A stretch of 64,000 nucleotides of DNA, taken from the NCBI GenBank assembly GCA_037042185.1, contig JAXQJY010000026.1, positions 1,116,001 to 1,180,000 of the forward strand. The letters are read 5' to 3'. Source of the stretch: Sordariomycetes sp. S80-01Y. Lineage: Eukaryota > Ascomycota > Sordariomycetes. A program made the position numbers and the translations under genes. The notes under the pieces were generated by a model. The model did no database searches, had not been told where the DNA came from, and saw only the letters and a list, made by a program, of their open reading frames with translations. Below are positions 45,105 to 54,117 of this stretch, piece after piece. Numbering within the stretch: the first letter of the stretch is position 1; each line of letters begins with the position of its first letter.

Positions 45105-46520
45105 TTAGTATGGTAACGAGCGGAATGGATAAATGAGAAACGTACCAAGCAATTCACTGGCGCAGCGCTGGCCTTCCACATCATTCAGATCTTCTCTGAT
45201 CCTCCACATGTCCTGCAAAGCCTTGCGCATGATCCCTACGTGCAACGACCCAAGACAAGCGTCAAGCCTGGCAATCTTCTCCAGAACGTATGCCTTCTGC
45301 TCCTTGTTGAAGGCTTCGCAGCCCATGGTGAACAAAGGCATCGCCATAGCGACCCATGTGTGACAGGATTGGTCCTGCCTCATCTCTTCAATCATCATCT
45401 TCATCTTGATGATGGCCTCGCGGATGACCGGTGATGCGGAGGGCATCCTGTATAGCCGCCGGTACAGGTGCACCAGTGTGGCTTGCTGGAAGGCTTTGTG
45501 ACAGAGCAAGAACTCATTGGCTTGTTCTGGTGATAGAGCGGTGCTGATTGAGATGATGGGCATCGTTTCCTCGTCGCGACTGATCATGCGACGAACTTTG
45601 CCGAGAAGAGCTTCTGCCTCAGGACGGACAGTGTCTTCCCCGCTAGCCATGCGATCTATATCCCGGAGGACGTGCAGGAGCTCCTCGCTGTACCCCAAGA
45701 ACCCGTCAATGCAAGCGGCAGCCTCAATGCCATCGTCTTGACCGTCCGGTCCCGGCTGTGTCTCGATCAGGTCCAGAGCAGGTACGTATGGAAGCGTCTC
45801 CAGGGCAAGATACAGCTGGTACAGATGCCTCATGGCCGTCATGTCGCCGTGCTCACTGGACTGAAACCTTCTATACGTTGCGTTGGTGCTGATCAAAGCC
45901 TTGATGCCCCGCAGGTGCACACGCCACGAAGTCGTGCCCTGTCCAGCCGCGAAAACATCTGCCAAGCACCAGATGAGGCACGTCACCAGCAGTGCGGTGC
46001 TGGACTGGCCACTCCCTAAGGTAGATCTTAGCAGCGACAGTCCAGATGATTGGAGATGATCCAAGACACGAGAGACGTCAGTGCCGTCGATCTCCTTGAT
46101 CCCTCGCGACTTGAAGCCGGCGGCTGCTAATGCTAGGCATGCTGATAGCAGGTGAGGGGATTCCAGCGCGACTGGAACCAGGCCCTGTCGCAAGTCCTTG
46201 TGTATGGACGGGTGGACCGACAAGGACGCAAGGACGTCATCGGAGAAGTACTTCAACAGTCGTCGGTATCTCGATGGTAGAGAGATGCCGTTCGGCAAGC
46301 TCGCAGGCAGCGCAATGGCTGTTTCGGCAGCGGTGGGCGCCCCATGATGCTTTGCCTTGTCGGCTTTGGTCGTGGTCGGCGTGTTCAGTACAACCTTGAG
46401 CTTGAAGTCGCAATGGCGGTCGAACTTCGAACATGGTCCGCAGACCGGTCGCCCCTCGTCGCACTTCCTCCTTCGTCGCCTACACTCCTCGCACCCGAGT
46501 CGCGATCGTCTCGCCAGCAT
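45105..46520 (-). CDS. Zn2Cys6 transcription factor next to the agmatinase
   Basis: One exon of 471 residues. The binuclear zinc cluster sits at the very N-terminus with Cys at 10, 13, 20, 27, 30 and 37, an Arg-rich loop between Cys13 and Cys20 (RRRRRK), and a basic linker after the last Cys. The remainder is a helical fungal regulator middle domain of the type called Fungal_trans_2 (DVLASLSVHPSI, LRQGLVPVALESPHLLSACLALAAAGF, HLRGIKALI). Both the cluster and the middle domain appear whole. Its stop lies 67 bp from the agmatinase stop, so the two transcripts probably overlap at their 3' ends. Regulators of this class often control adjacent catabolic or transport genes; here that would be the agmatinase, MATE and MFS genes. 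This is inference from position only. Confidence 0.9.
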   Translation of the reverse strand: MLARRSRLGCEECRRRRRKCDEGRPVCGPCSKFDRHCDFKLKVVLNTPTTTKADKAKHHGAPTAAETAIALPASLPNGISLPSRYRRLLKYFSDDVLASLSVHPSIHKDLRQGLVPVALESPHLLSACLALAAAGFKSRGIKEIDGTDVSRVLDHLQSSGLSLLRSTLGSGQSSTALLVTCLIWCLADVFAAGQGTTSWRVHLRGIKALISTNATYRRFQSSEHGDMTAMRHLYQLYLALETLPYVPALDLIETQPGPDGQDDGIEAAACIDGFLGYSEELLHVLRDIDRMASGEDTVRPEAEALLGKVRRMISRDEETMPIISISTALSPEQANEFLLCHKAFQQATLVHLYRRLYRMPSASPVIREAIIKMKMMIEEMRQDQSCHTWVAMAMPLFTMGCEAFNKEQKAYVLEKIARLDACLGSLHVGIMRKALQDMWRIREDLNDVEGQRCASELLGTFLIYPFRSLPY

Positions 46521-46914
46521 GGGCAGCGCGGTCGCGGGTGACGGGCGCCATCAATCGGACGCGGTTGCGGTCTGCCACGTGCTGAGAAACGTAGCAAGTG
46601 CTCTCGCGGGACAGCAATGAGCATGAGACGTAAATGCTGTAACGACAGCTTGTATTGAGGCGCAAAGTCATCGTTATCTATCACAGAAGTCGAGGTGTTG
46701 TTTCTTGGGGTCTCCTTATCTCGGCCGATTGCAGATAAGCAAACAATTAATAATGATATAGGGCGCCCCACCAACCTATGGCACTACCTGCGGCATACTA
46801 AGCGCGAACCCTTCTCAACTTGAAAGGATCAGAACATCTACAGCATGAACACTCTCAAAATCTGCGATCGACGAGCGAAGTAGACTATGGCTCCATCCTG
46901 GCTCAACGACCATC
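46521..46914. other. Intergenic, regulator promoter and proteolipid 3' end
   Basis: This 394-bp stretch holds the upstream region of the Zn2Cys6 gene and the 3' flank of the proteolipid gene. Nothing else is seen. Confidence 0.5.
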
Positions 46915-47626
46915 TCAGTATGGGCACTCCGTGACCCCTAGCTTCGACCTGGTCAACATCAGAATACTGACGATGACGCCGTACAACCCCAAGACCTCTG
47001 CGAAAATCAGGATGAGGACCATGCCGACATACAATCTCGGCTGTTGAGTACTTGCGCGCACTATACATGTCACGGTCAGCTCAGAAAGGCCACGCACACG
47101 ACGGCGAAGCAAAGGCAGTGCAAGAGGGTTGCTCACCACCACTGTCCCCAACAATGCCGATCGCGAACCCGGCAGCCATGCCGCACAGTCCCACTGCTAG
47201 GCCAGCGCTGAACTGCATGAACCCGGTGTGGATGGGCATCTTCCCGTCGATGTTGTTGGAGATGATGACGGAGGCGACGAGGCCGTAGATGGACAGGATC
47301 TGGGCCATGATGGAACAGAGCGTGTTCTGCATGAGCCGCTCTGGACGTAGGACGCCGCAGGAGAAGATGGCAACTGCGGACTTGGCGGTGCCGTAGGAGG
47401 CGCCGATGGTCGTGAGGACTATGGCAAGCGCGCAGCCGAGGGCGCCAAAGAAGGACTGCATACAGTCAGGCTGGCCCCCACATTATGACTCCTGATGGAG
47501 TACACGAAATCTTACACTATACATTGGACTAGACACGGTTGGTATTGGTCAAACGGACAAGCACGCAAAAGGGACTCGGCAACGGGCTTACCAACGGTCC
47601 AAACTGGCGAAGGCGGCGGAGTCCAT
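46915..47626 (-). CDS. V-ATPase c-type proteolipid, diverged paralogue
   Basis: Four exons, complement(join(46915..47060, 47137..47455, 47516..47528, 47592..47626)), give 170 residues. The second exon is a 13-nt microexon that supplies the conserved CPMYS before FFGALGC. Four membrane spans follow in the order of subunit c: [63 protein letters not shown]; and [18 protein letters not shown] with the proton-carrying Glu. The last two spans fit the VMA3 (c) type better than VMA11 (c'). Span 2 is unusual: IMAQI instead of the near-invariant IMAGI, and [15 protein letters not shown] instead of the typical IAAMGVLRPDLIVKN. The C-terminus is longer than usual and ends TECPY. I infer a second, specialised c subunit for the vacuolar or another organelle proton pump. 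The main copy is not in this window. Confidence 0.82.
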
Positions 47627-49042
47627 GATGTTCTGAAATTTCAAACTTTGGATTTGTGATTGCAGTGATCTGTAATGGAAGATTGTTTACATGTATTGCG
47701 CTGCAGTATTCAGCTCATATATGTACTCGTCTGTGGTCGGCTTGTGCGACCCACGTTCGTAGCACCGACTCTAGGTCACAATCAGCCTTGAGCAGGCAAT
47801 CTACCAATCCCCTGTGGAAAAGAGACAAGGTGTACGTGATGGATCCCAGGCAGATGTTTACGTGCCTTTCCTCTGATGCTCGCTTATGTTAAGCCCTGCA
47901 ACTTCAGTGGCTGTCGAATTCATGGTGCCTAGCAGGCTGCCGTCAAAACAAGCAGGGCGGCACAGCCAAGGAACACCATGGTGGCAGAGACGCAATTTTG
48001 GGGACGACATGCATTACTCCGTACATCAGGCTTCTTTGAGACAGCAGGACTAATTTTTCCTTCCCATAAACGGTAGATATACCAATCGTTTTGTAATAGT
48101 CCTCATGGAGAGTTTAACACTAGCAAATGCCGTTGGACAAACGGGTGGAACATCATCCACCGCAGTAATTGTTGCAATTCAACACAAGACTCACCTGCAA
48201 AGGATCCCTTTGCCTTCCAACAAGCTCATCTTGCACTTCGGAGTGGGTATTCCCAGCCTCGAACCCGTCGACGTCGGATGTGGATGCAGGGTAGGTCTGC
48301 CGTCGCCGAACCGGTGCCGCCACGTTCCGACGCCAGAGCCATTGTCGCCTCTTCCCCAATACTCGATCTCAAACACAGCCTTTCAGAAATTCGAGACGCC
48401 CGATCACCCACAAGCCCTAAGCGCATTCCAAATACCGGTCTCTCGGCCGTTTGCGTCATCCATCTCAGGGTCCCGATTTTGTGTCCCATCGCGTCACAAA
48501 TAGACTTCAGCTAGCCCGTCGGCCTCGCCCTCATCTGACACCTACAGCGGTTCGCTACTTTGCACCAGCGGCCGCGCGTCTCTAAAAACCTAAAACGCAT
48601 CAAGGCTCGCATCTGGTGCGTCGTCGTCAGAGATGCCAATGATGCCGTTTTGACTGCCGCAGCGACGGGGCGACAGCTGTCACGAGGCCTGACACTGGAA
48701 TCAGGGTCCAAGTCGGAAGCACGAGGCCGAGCCGAATATCCGTGAGGCTGACGCAGCTCCCGCCTAACATCACCAACGACTGAGCGCGTACAGCAGCAAA
48801 AAATGGATTCCGAGACGGAGGCCGCTGCACCGGCTGCTCAGTGGCGTGGGCCCCGGCCCATAGCTTAAATCTTGAGCAGAGGTCCGGGGCCGCGTTGCTT
48901 CACAGCCACCAAAGTCCCGGCATCATGATTTCTGCACGGCTTGGTCGGATCGGTGCCAGACATTTATATGCTTTGACCGTCCCGTGAGGCTTTCCAGCGG
49001 CCTGGTGCCCCCGATCTCCGGAAGAGACACTGTGAGAAAATC
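47627..49042. promoter_or_regulatory. Divergent promoter region, proteolipid and aspartic protease
   Basis: This is 1.4 kb without a supported gene. A TATA-like TTTATAT lies at about 48962-48968, some 75 bases upstream of the protease ATG. Long frames on both strands near 48150-48500 look like chance. Confidence 0.4.
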
Positions 49043-50507
49043 ATGTTCCTCAACGCTTTTGTTGCGCTGCTGTCAGCCGTCTCGACAGGGCAATGCCTCC
49101 ATCTTCGCGAGCGAAGCGAGCAACCGAGGGTGGTCAGGTTCGACATCATTAGGAACGAGATCCCCGACCGGGTCGAGCATGATCGGCGAAGATTGGAGAC
49201 CCGAGCCGACACCGTCAAGGCTACGCTCAAGAACGAGGTACGCTGATCCTCCCTCACCCCGCGGCCTCCCGCTGACAGAACACAAGCAAACGCTCTACGC
49301 GCTCAACATCTCCATCGGGACACCCGCGCAAGAATTCACCGTCAGCGTCGACACCGGCAGCAGCGATCTTTGGGTAAATTCAGACGACTCCGACCTGTGC
49401 CAACGGCAGTCGGGTCCGTGTGGTCAGTCGGGAGTCTACAATGCCAACGACTCGTCAACGTACGAATACGTGAACAGCCTTTTCAACATTTCCTACGTCG
49501 ACGGCTCCGGTGCCTCTGGAGACTATGTAACCGACACTTTGCGGGTTGCGGGCGAGACGATTCGGGACTTTCAGTTCGGCGTGGGATATCAGAGCGATTC
49601 GCGACAGGGCATCCTGGGGCTGGGATATCCGACGAACGAGGCCGGCTTCGTTCAGTCCGGCGCCAAGAAGTACGACAATCTGCCTGCAAAGCTCGCCTCC
49701 GACGGGACCATCAAGTCCAGCGCCTACAGCCTCTGGCTGAACGACCTCGAAGCTAACAGGGGGTCTCTGCTGTTCGGCGGCGTTGACCAGAGTCAGTACG
49801 AAGGCGACCTCATCACCCTTCCCATCCAGCGCGTAGGTGAAGGCGGACCGCTCTCGGAATTCTACATTACCCTCACAAGCATCAAATTCGCGGGGGACTC
49901 CCTCGCCGACAACATGGCCCTCGCCGTGCTGCTGGACTCTGGTACCTCTCTCACTTACCTGCCCAACGACATGGTGGCCGAAGTCTACGGTGCTGTCGAC
50001 GCCCGCTATGACGAATCACAAGGCTCTGCCATCGTCTCATGCTCCCTCGCCGAGTCCTCAGCAAAGATGACCTTCCACTTCGACTCTCCGGCCAAGATTT
50101 CCGTCCCCATGAACGAGCTGGTCCTCGACGTCATCGACTCCGGCGGTGGCAGCCCTTATGAGCAGGAATCCGCCTGCCTGTTTGGCATTTCCCCTTCGGG
50201 AGGTAGCTCGGCAGTTCTGGGTGACACATTCCTGCGCAGCGCCTATGTCGTATTCGACATGGAGAACAACGAGATCAGCCTGGCGCAGAGCCGGTTCAAT
50301 GCCACGGAGAACGACATTGTCGAGATCGGCACGGGTAGCGATGCGGTGCCCAAGGCTAGCGATGCGGGCGAGGAGACGGAGGCCACGAGCGGACTGCCTA
50401 GTTCACCGACAGGGTCGGATGACGGGGACGACGATGGCGCGGGCATGTTGAGGCCGAGGGTTTTCGCGGCGCTTTTGGCGGTTGCTTTTGGAGTTGCATT
50501 GGCATGA
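49043..50507 (+). CDS. GPI-type (yapsin-like) secreted aspartic protease
   Basis: Two exons, join(49043..49237, 49287..50507), give 471 residues. A signal peptide (1-18) leads to a basic propeptide containing a DRRRLETRA segment that could be a Kex2-type processing region. The mature pepsin fold starts near TLYALNISIGTP. Both catalytic aspartates are present: DTGSSDLWVN (Asp87) and LDSGTSLTYLP (Asp282). After the fold, a Ser/Thr/Asp-rich stalk (about 430-450) ends in a hydrophobic C-terminus (FAALLAVAFGVALA) suited to GPI attachment. The 49-bp intron (AAG acceptor) sits at the propeptide/mature boundary. Family knowledge: yapsin and OpsB-like enzymes act at the cell surface in wall remodelling and protein shedding. 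Length and layout are complete. Confidence 0.92.
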
Positions 50508-50879
50508 TTACTCGGGGTTTGGGACAAGGTTGCATTTTTGGAATATACTGTTCAGTCCACACGTATCTGATGCACTGCGCCCCTTCATGTCCAATCTGCC
50601 TACCTAACAGACCCTTAGTCCAGAGCCAGCGTGGAGCAATCGTGCGCTGAAACGCTCCCGAGAGCGTCCGTCTAGAGATTCCACTGGCATAGGCACTAGC
50701 GTGGAGACGGGTTGGACAAGTTAAAGGAGACAATTCACTAGGGCTTCCACAGCTGTGAGGATATATCATAGTGACCTAACCATCTAAAATTGGTGAGCTT
50801 AGACGGCGCTGGGGAATCTGGTTTCTTTTTCTTATTCAGCGCTTCCGACGCGATCTCTCATAATTAGGGCGATTGACTT
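50508..50879. other. Convergent intergenic region
   Basis: This holds the 3' flanks of the protease and the oxygenase genes. No other feature is seen. Confidence 0.5.
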
Positions 50880-51752
50880 TCATTCTATCCGTCCAAAGCT
50901 CCAGATGTTCAAGCCAACCTTCGTCCCCCTCGTCACCGGCAGTCCAGCATGCCACGTCTCCTCTCTTCCCCTGCCATCCGCACCGAAATTCTCCCAGTAC
51001 ACGGCGTTTCCGGGCTTGACCCTGAACGTCGTGCCCAGCCTCTCCTCTTCCCTGTCCTTCTCGTCTTGCGTAGGACACTCGAGGAACTCGCACCAGCTCC
51101 CGTCTGCCCACTTGCCTTGCAGGTAGGGGAACTCGGTACCTCCGCCCTGGACGTCGTCAGAGGCGTCGACCCAGACCATGAAGGACGACACCCTCCCCCA
51201 CCCGGACGAGGGCGCGTTCCAGTCGTAGTGGTGGGCGTAGTGGCCGGTCGGTGCCGCGTAGAGCTGCGTCCTCAGGCGCTCGAGGTACGTGTCCCTGCGG
51301 CGACCCTGGAGGGCCAGCGCGCGACGCTCGATGCACCGGACGGCGTCTGTGCGGGGGATGACGGCGACGTGCGAGTCGCGGATGGACTTGTCCTCAACCT
51401 GGTCCTGGGAGCCTATCTGCGCGGGCTCCCAGATCGGATCACTGGTGCGGGTCAGGGTTCAGTCCGGGTGGGTGTCGGATGACGCGGCATACCTGATCTC
51501 CAGCAGCTGCTGTCTCTCTGACTCGGAGAGGAAGTTCTCCAGATACAGGACCAATGGCTCCCGGGAGAGCACGCGGGCGACGTATGCATCCGGTGGGCAC
51601 TCGGGCGCCGTCGCGTTGGGGTGGTCGATTGCGAGCAGGGATTCGTTCAATTGAGGCCGCGGCGCGGGGGTTTGCTGAGATGGCGAGCCAGAGCGGAGGA
51701 CGGCGTTGATGCCGATGAAGGCAACGACTGCCGCCAAGATGTAAGACAGCAT
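50880..51752 (-). CDS. Prolyl 4-hydroxylase-like 2-oxoglutarate/Fe(II) oxygenase
   Basis: Two exons, complement(join(50880..51441, 51493..51752)), give 273 residues. The first 20 residues are a hydrophobic signal anchor, so the enzyme probably faces the ER or secretory lumen. The domain starts LVLYLENFLSESERQQLLE. It shows the iron-binding HxD motif in YAHHYDWN, then TEFPYL, then the distal His in TWHAGLPV and the 2-oxoglutarate-binding Lys in TKVGLNIW. WCEFLECP carries a Cys pair that may form a disulfide. Intron 1 (GTATGC donor, CTGAC branch) is needed to link the anchor to the domain. Family knowledge: P4H alpha-type enzymes hydroxylate prolines, but fungal members are largely untested. 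It is divergent from the damaged dehydrogenase, 0.85 kb away. Confidence 0.9.
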
Positions 51753-52600
51753 CCCGGGCAGTACTTTTATTTGTGATGTGAGTGAGGTGAGCGGCCGGGG
51801 TGGAGGTGAGAGTCGTGAGTTGAGATGGGACGGTAAGGTGAGACAGCCAACGGGGGATCAGCGGGGATCAAAATCCCGACTGTGTGAATACGAAGAGGGG
51901 GCCAGAAACGAAGGGATCCCGAGCAAATAGAATGAAAACCAATCAAGATGCCATAATGAAAGGAAGTACGTCGTTGTGGGAGCAGAGGGAGCGATGGATC
52001 CGTCGGCTCCGATTTCTGGACTGTGGCAGTTGTTGTCCGTCGGCCCCTGATGGTCGCCCCCTTTTTACGAGGTCAGTAATGCACTCATCAACTCTCTCCC
52101 TACCCTTATAAAATATCTGGATAGTCGGGAGTCTGATTCGTGATTTCTATAAGCTCCCAGATCTTTGCCTGCTCGAATTGGCATCGCGCTAGATACGATA
52201 GATGCAACTGGTGCAAAGCTGGTCAGGAACCCTCGCGTTACGATAGATGGTGTTTCCGCCCATCCTCGCGGCTCGCCTCTATATGCACGCAGACAATTGC
52301 CACCCAACCCCTCTCTGGCGCGACCATGACAGGCCAGGAAGTCGAGTTGACCCCACGTTTACTCTCGTTCTACTGCAGATAGGCTCCAGTTTTGCACCAT
52401 CCGAGAAAGCTTTCATGGGGAAATCTCCAACTGCCCCTCTCGGGAGCGTCGAGCGTCAGCGTCAAGCGCTTTTTCTGTGCGACCTCATTGTTCGTCCGAG
52501 TTTTCAAAGCAGACTTAAGGAACAACTCCAGTCTGTTGAAACGGCGACACCCAGTCTGATATCCAAGAACAAAAGACGGTCTCTCTTCGCTTGAAGCACA
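51753..52600. promoter_or_regulatory. Divergent promoter region, oxygenase and dehydrogenase
   Basis: The two genes face away from each other over 848 bp. A TTATAAAAT motif at about 52107-52115 lies 490 bases upstream of the dehydrogenase start, too far to serve it unless the leader is long. Confidence 0.4.
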
Positions 52601-53517
52601 ATGGCCAACTTGGCAGACCCTTCGTTCCGAGAGACGAAGCCACGACAAGGGGGCCACGATGTCCCCGTTGCCAACCTCTTTCGTCTGGATCAGCGCACAA
52701 TTATCAGTCAGTCGCCCTGTTTGGTCGTATTCCTTAGTTCTTTCTAACTGATTTCGCAGTCACTGGCGGAGTCGGGTTCCTAGGCGTCGCCGTCGCCCAA
52801 GCAGTCCTCCAGTCGGGGGGCGACGTGGTCTGTATCGACCGCTACGACACGGCGCCCGGAGCAATTTGGGCGCATCTCACTGCCGTTGCCGCGGCTCACA
52901 ACAGCCAAGTCCAATACCAGCAGCTGGACATCACGAAGGAAGACGCCATCCCCGCCGTCTTCGCCTCCTTCGTGGCCGCCCTGCGCTACCCCATCCGCGG
53001 CCTCGTCGCGTGCGCCGGCCTGTCAGATAACGATCCCGCCCACGACTTCTCTGTTGAGCGCTTCCGAAAGATGATGAATCTCAATGTCACCGGGACCTTT
53101 GCCGTAGCCTAGGCCGTGGCTTTGGAGATGAGGAAGGCCGACGTCTCCGGGTCCATCGTCCTGGTGGCAAGCATGTCCGGCACGGTAGCCAACAAGGGCG
53201 TCGATACGGCTGCTTACAACACCTCCAAATCGGCCATCCTGCAGCTCACGCGGAGTTTGGCCGCCGAGTGGGGGAGCAGGAAGGGCATGCCGCTGATACG
53301 GGTCAACAGTCTGAGCCCAGGGTACATAAGGACGGTAGCGACGGAGGAGGCGCTCGCGAAGCTGGGGATGGAGGATCAGTGGACCGGGGACAGCATGCTG
53401 TTCAGGCTGAGCGAGGTTGACGAGTATAGGGGGCCGGTGTTGTTTTTGCTGGGTGACGGTAGTAGTTACATGACGGGATCGGACCTGAGAGTAGATGGCG
53501 GGCACTGCGCTTGGTGA
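52601..53517 (+). pseudogene. Short-chain dehydrogenase/reductase with one in-frame amber stop
   Basis: Two exons, join(52601..52706, 52760..53517), give 287 codons plus the stop, but codon TAG at 53110-53112 interrupts the frame about 60% of the way through. The frame continues cleanly on both sides. Features of a classical SDR are all there: cofactor motif IITGGVGFLG (about 34-43), CAGLSDND, NLNVTGTF just before the stop, and after it VASMSGT, the catalytic YNTSK and VNSLSPGYI, ending VDGGHCAW. In relatives the stop position usually holds a polar residue after FAVA; CAG (Gln) to TAG is a single C-to-T change. No intron with usable signals removes the stop without losing conserved residues. 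It may be a recent pseudogene, a strain-specific null allele, or a sequencing error. The likely original role is NAD(P)-dependent sugar or polyol oxidation-reduction. Confidence 0.82.
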
Positions 53518-54117
53518 TTATTGAGGTGATCCCAGCGACCGATCCAAAAGGGTGCGGCGAATGTCAGTCAAACATTGCGAGAAGCCCCTTTTAAGACATT
53601 CCAAGTGTTTGTGGCGCGTGCTAGGTGTCTGTGGCTGGTGCGGACAGCGCCACTGGCATAACCCTACGCGGAGAAGATGTCATTGAGTTGACAGCCAGAT
53701 CTTCGAACAGGCAAAATGAGGCAAATGCCTTTGATGGCATGATTTGTTATGATATTGCATACACTTGAAAGCAGCATGTCCAGGGTTTGGGGAATGTTGT
53801 AGTGCCGTTCAGATGCGCCTGGTAATGCCGGAGCTCACCTCCGGCCTTCGATTGCTCGGACTTCGGCACACAAATTGGCCCGCCTCGGACGTCAGCTTCA
53901 CTAAGTCCACCGTCTATCCAGTCATCGTGAATCACTGAGATATTCGTATAATCTGGCTCGAATGGGAGTCTGCAGACGGCTCTCAGCTGCATTGCCTTCT
54001 ATGAAACACCCATGATCACCGGCACTTGTCCATGATACCAGCGGCACTTAGCCACCCCGCGCCAAGCAGCACATCACGCGCCACCTCGCGGACGAGCTGC
54101 GTCCCGAAGCCGCGAAG
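53518..54117. other. Intergenic, with one doubtful small frame
   Basis: An 81-codon minus-strand frame from ATG at 53992 to 53747 has a water-soluble, protein-like composition and holds a GTGAGC donor-like site. There is no family match, and the codon third positions show no clear bias, so I do not call it a gene. Confidence 0.3.

Noticed and set aside
53080-53112. A 30-nt intron to remove the amber codon in the dehydrogenase
   Set aside because: Too short, lacks a branch site and would delete the conserved NVTGTFAVA segment.
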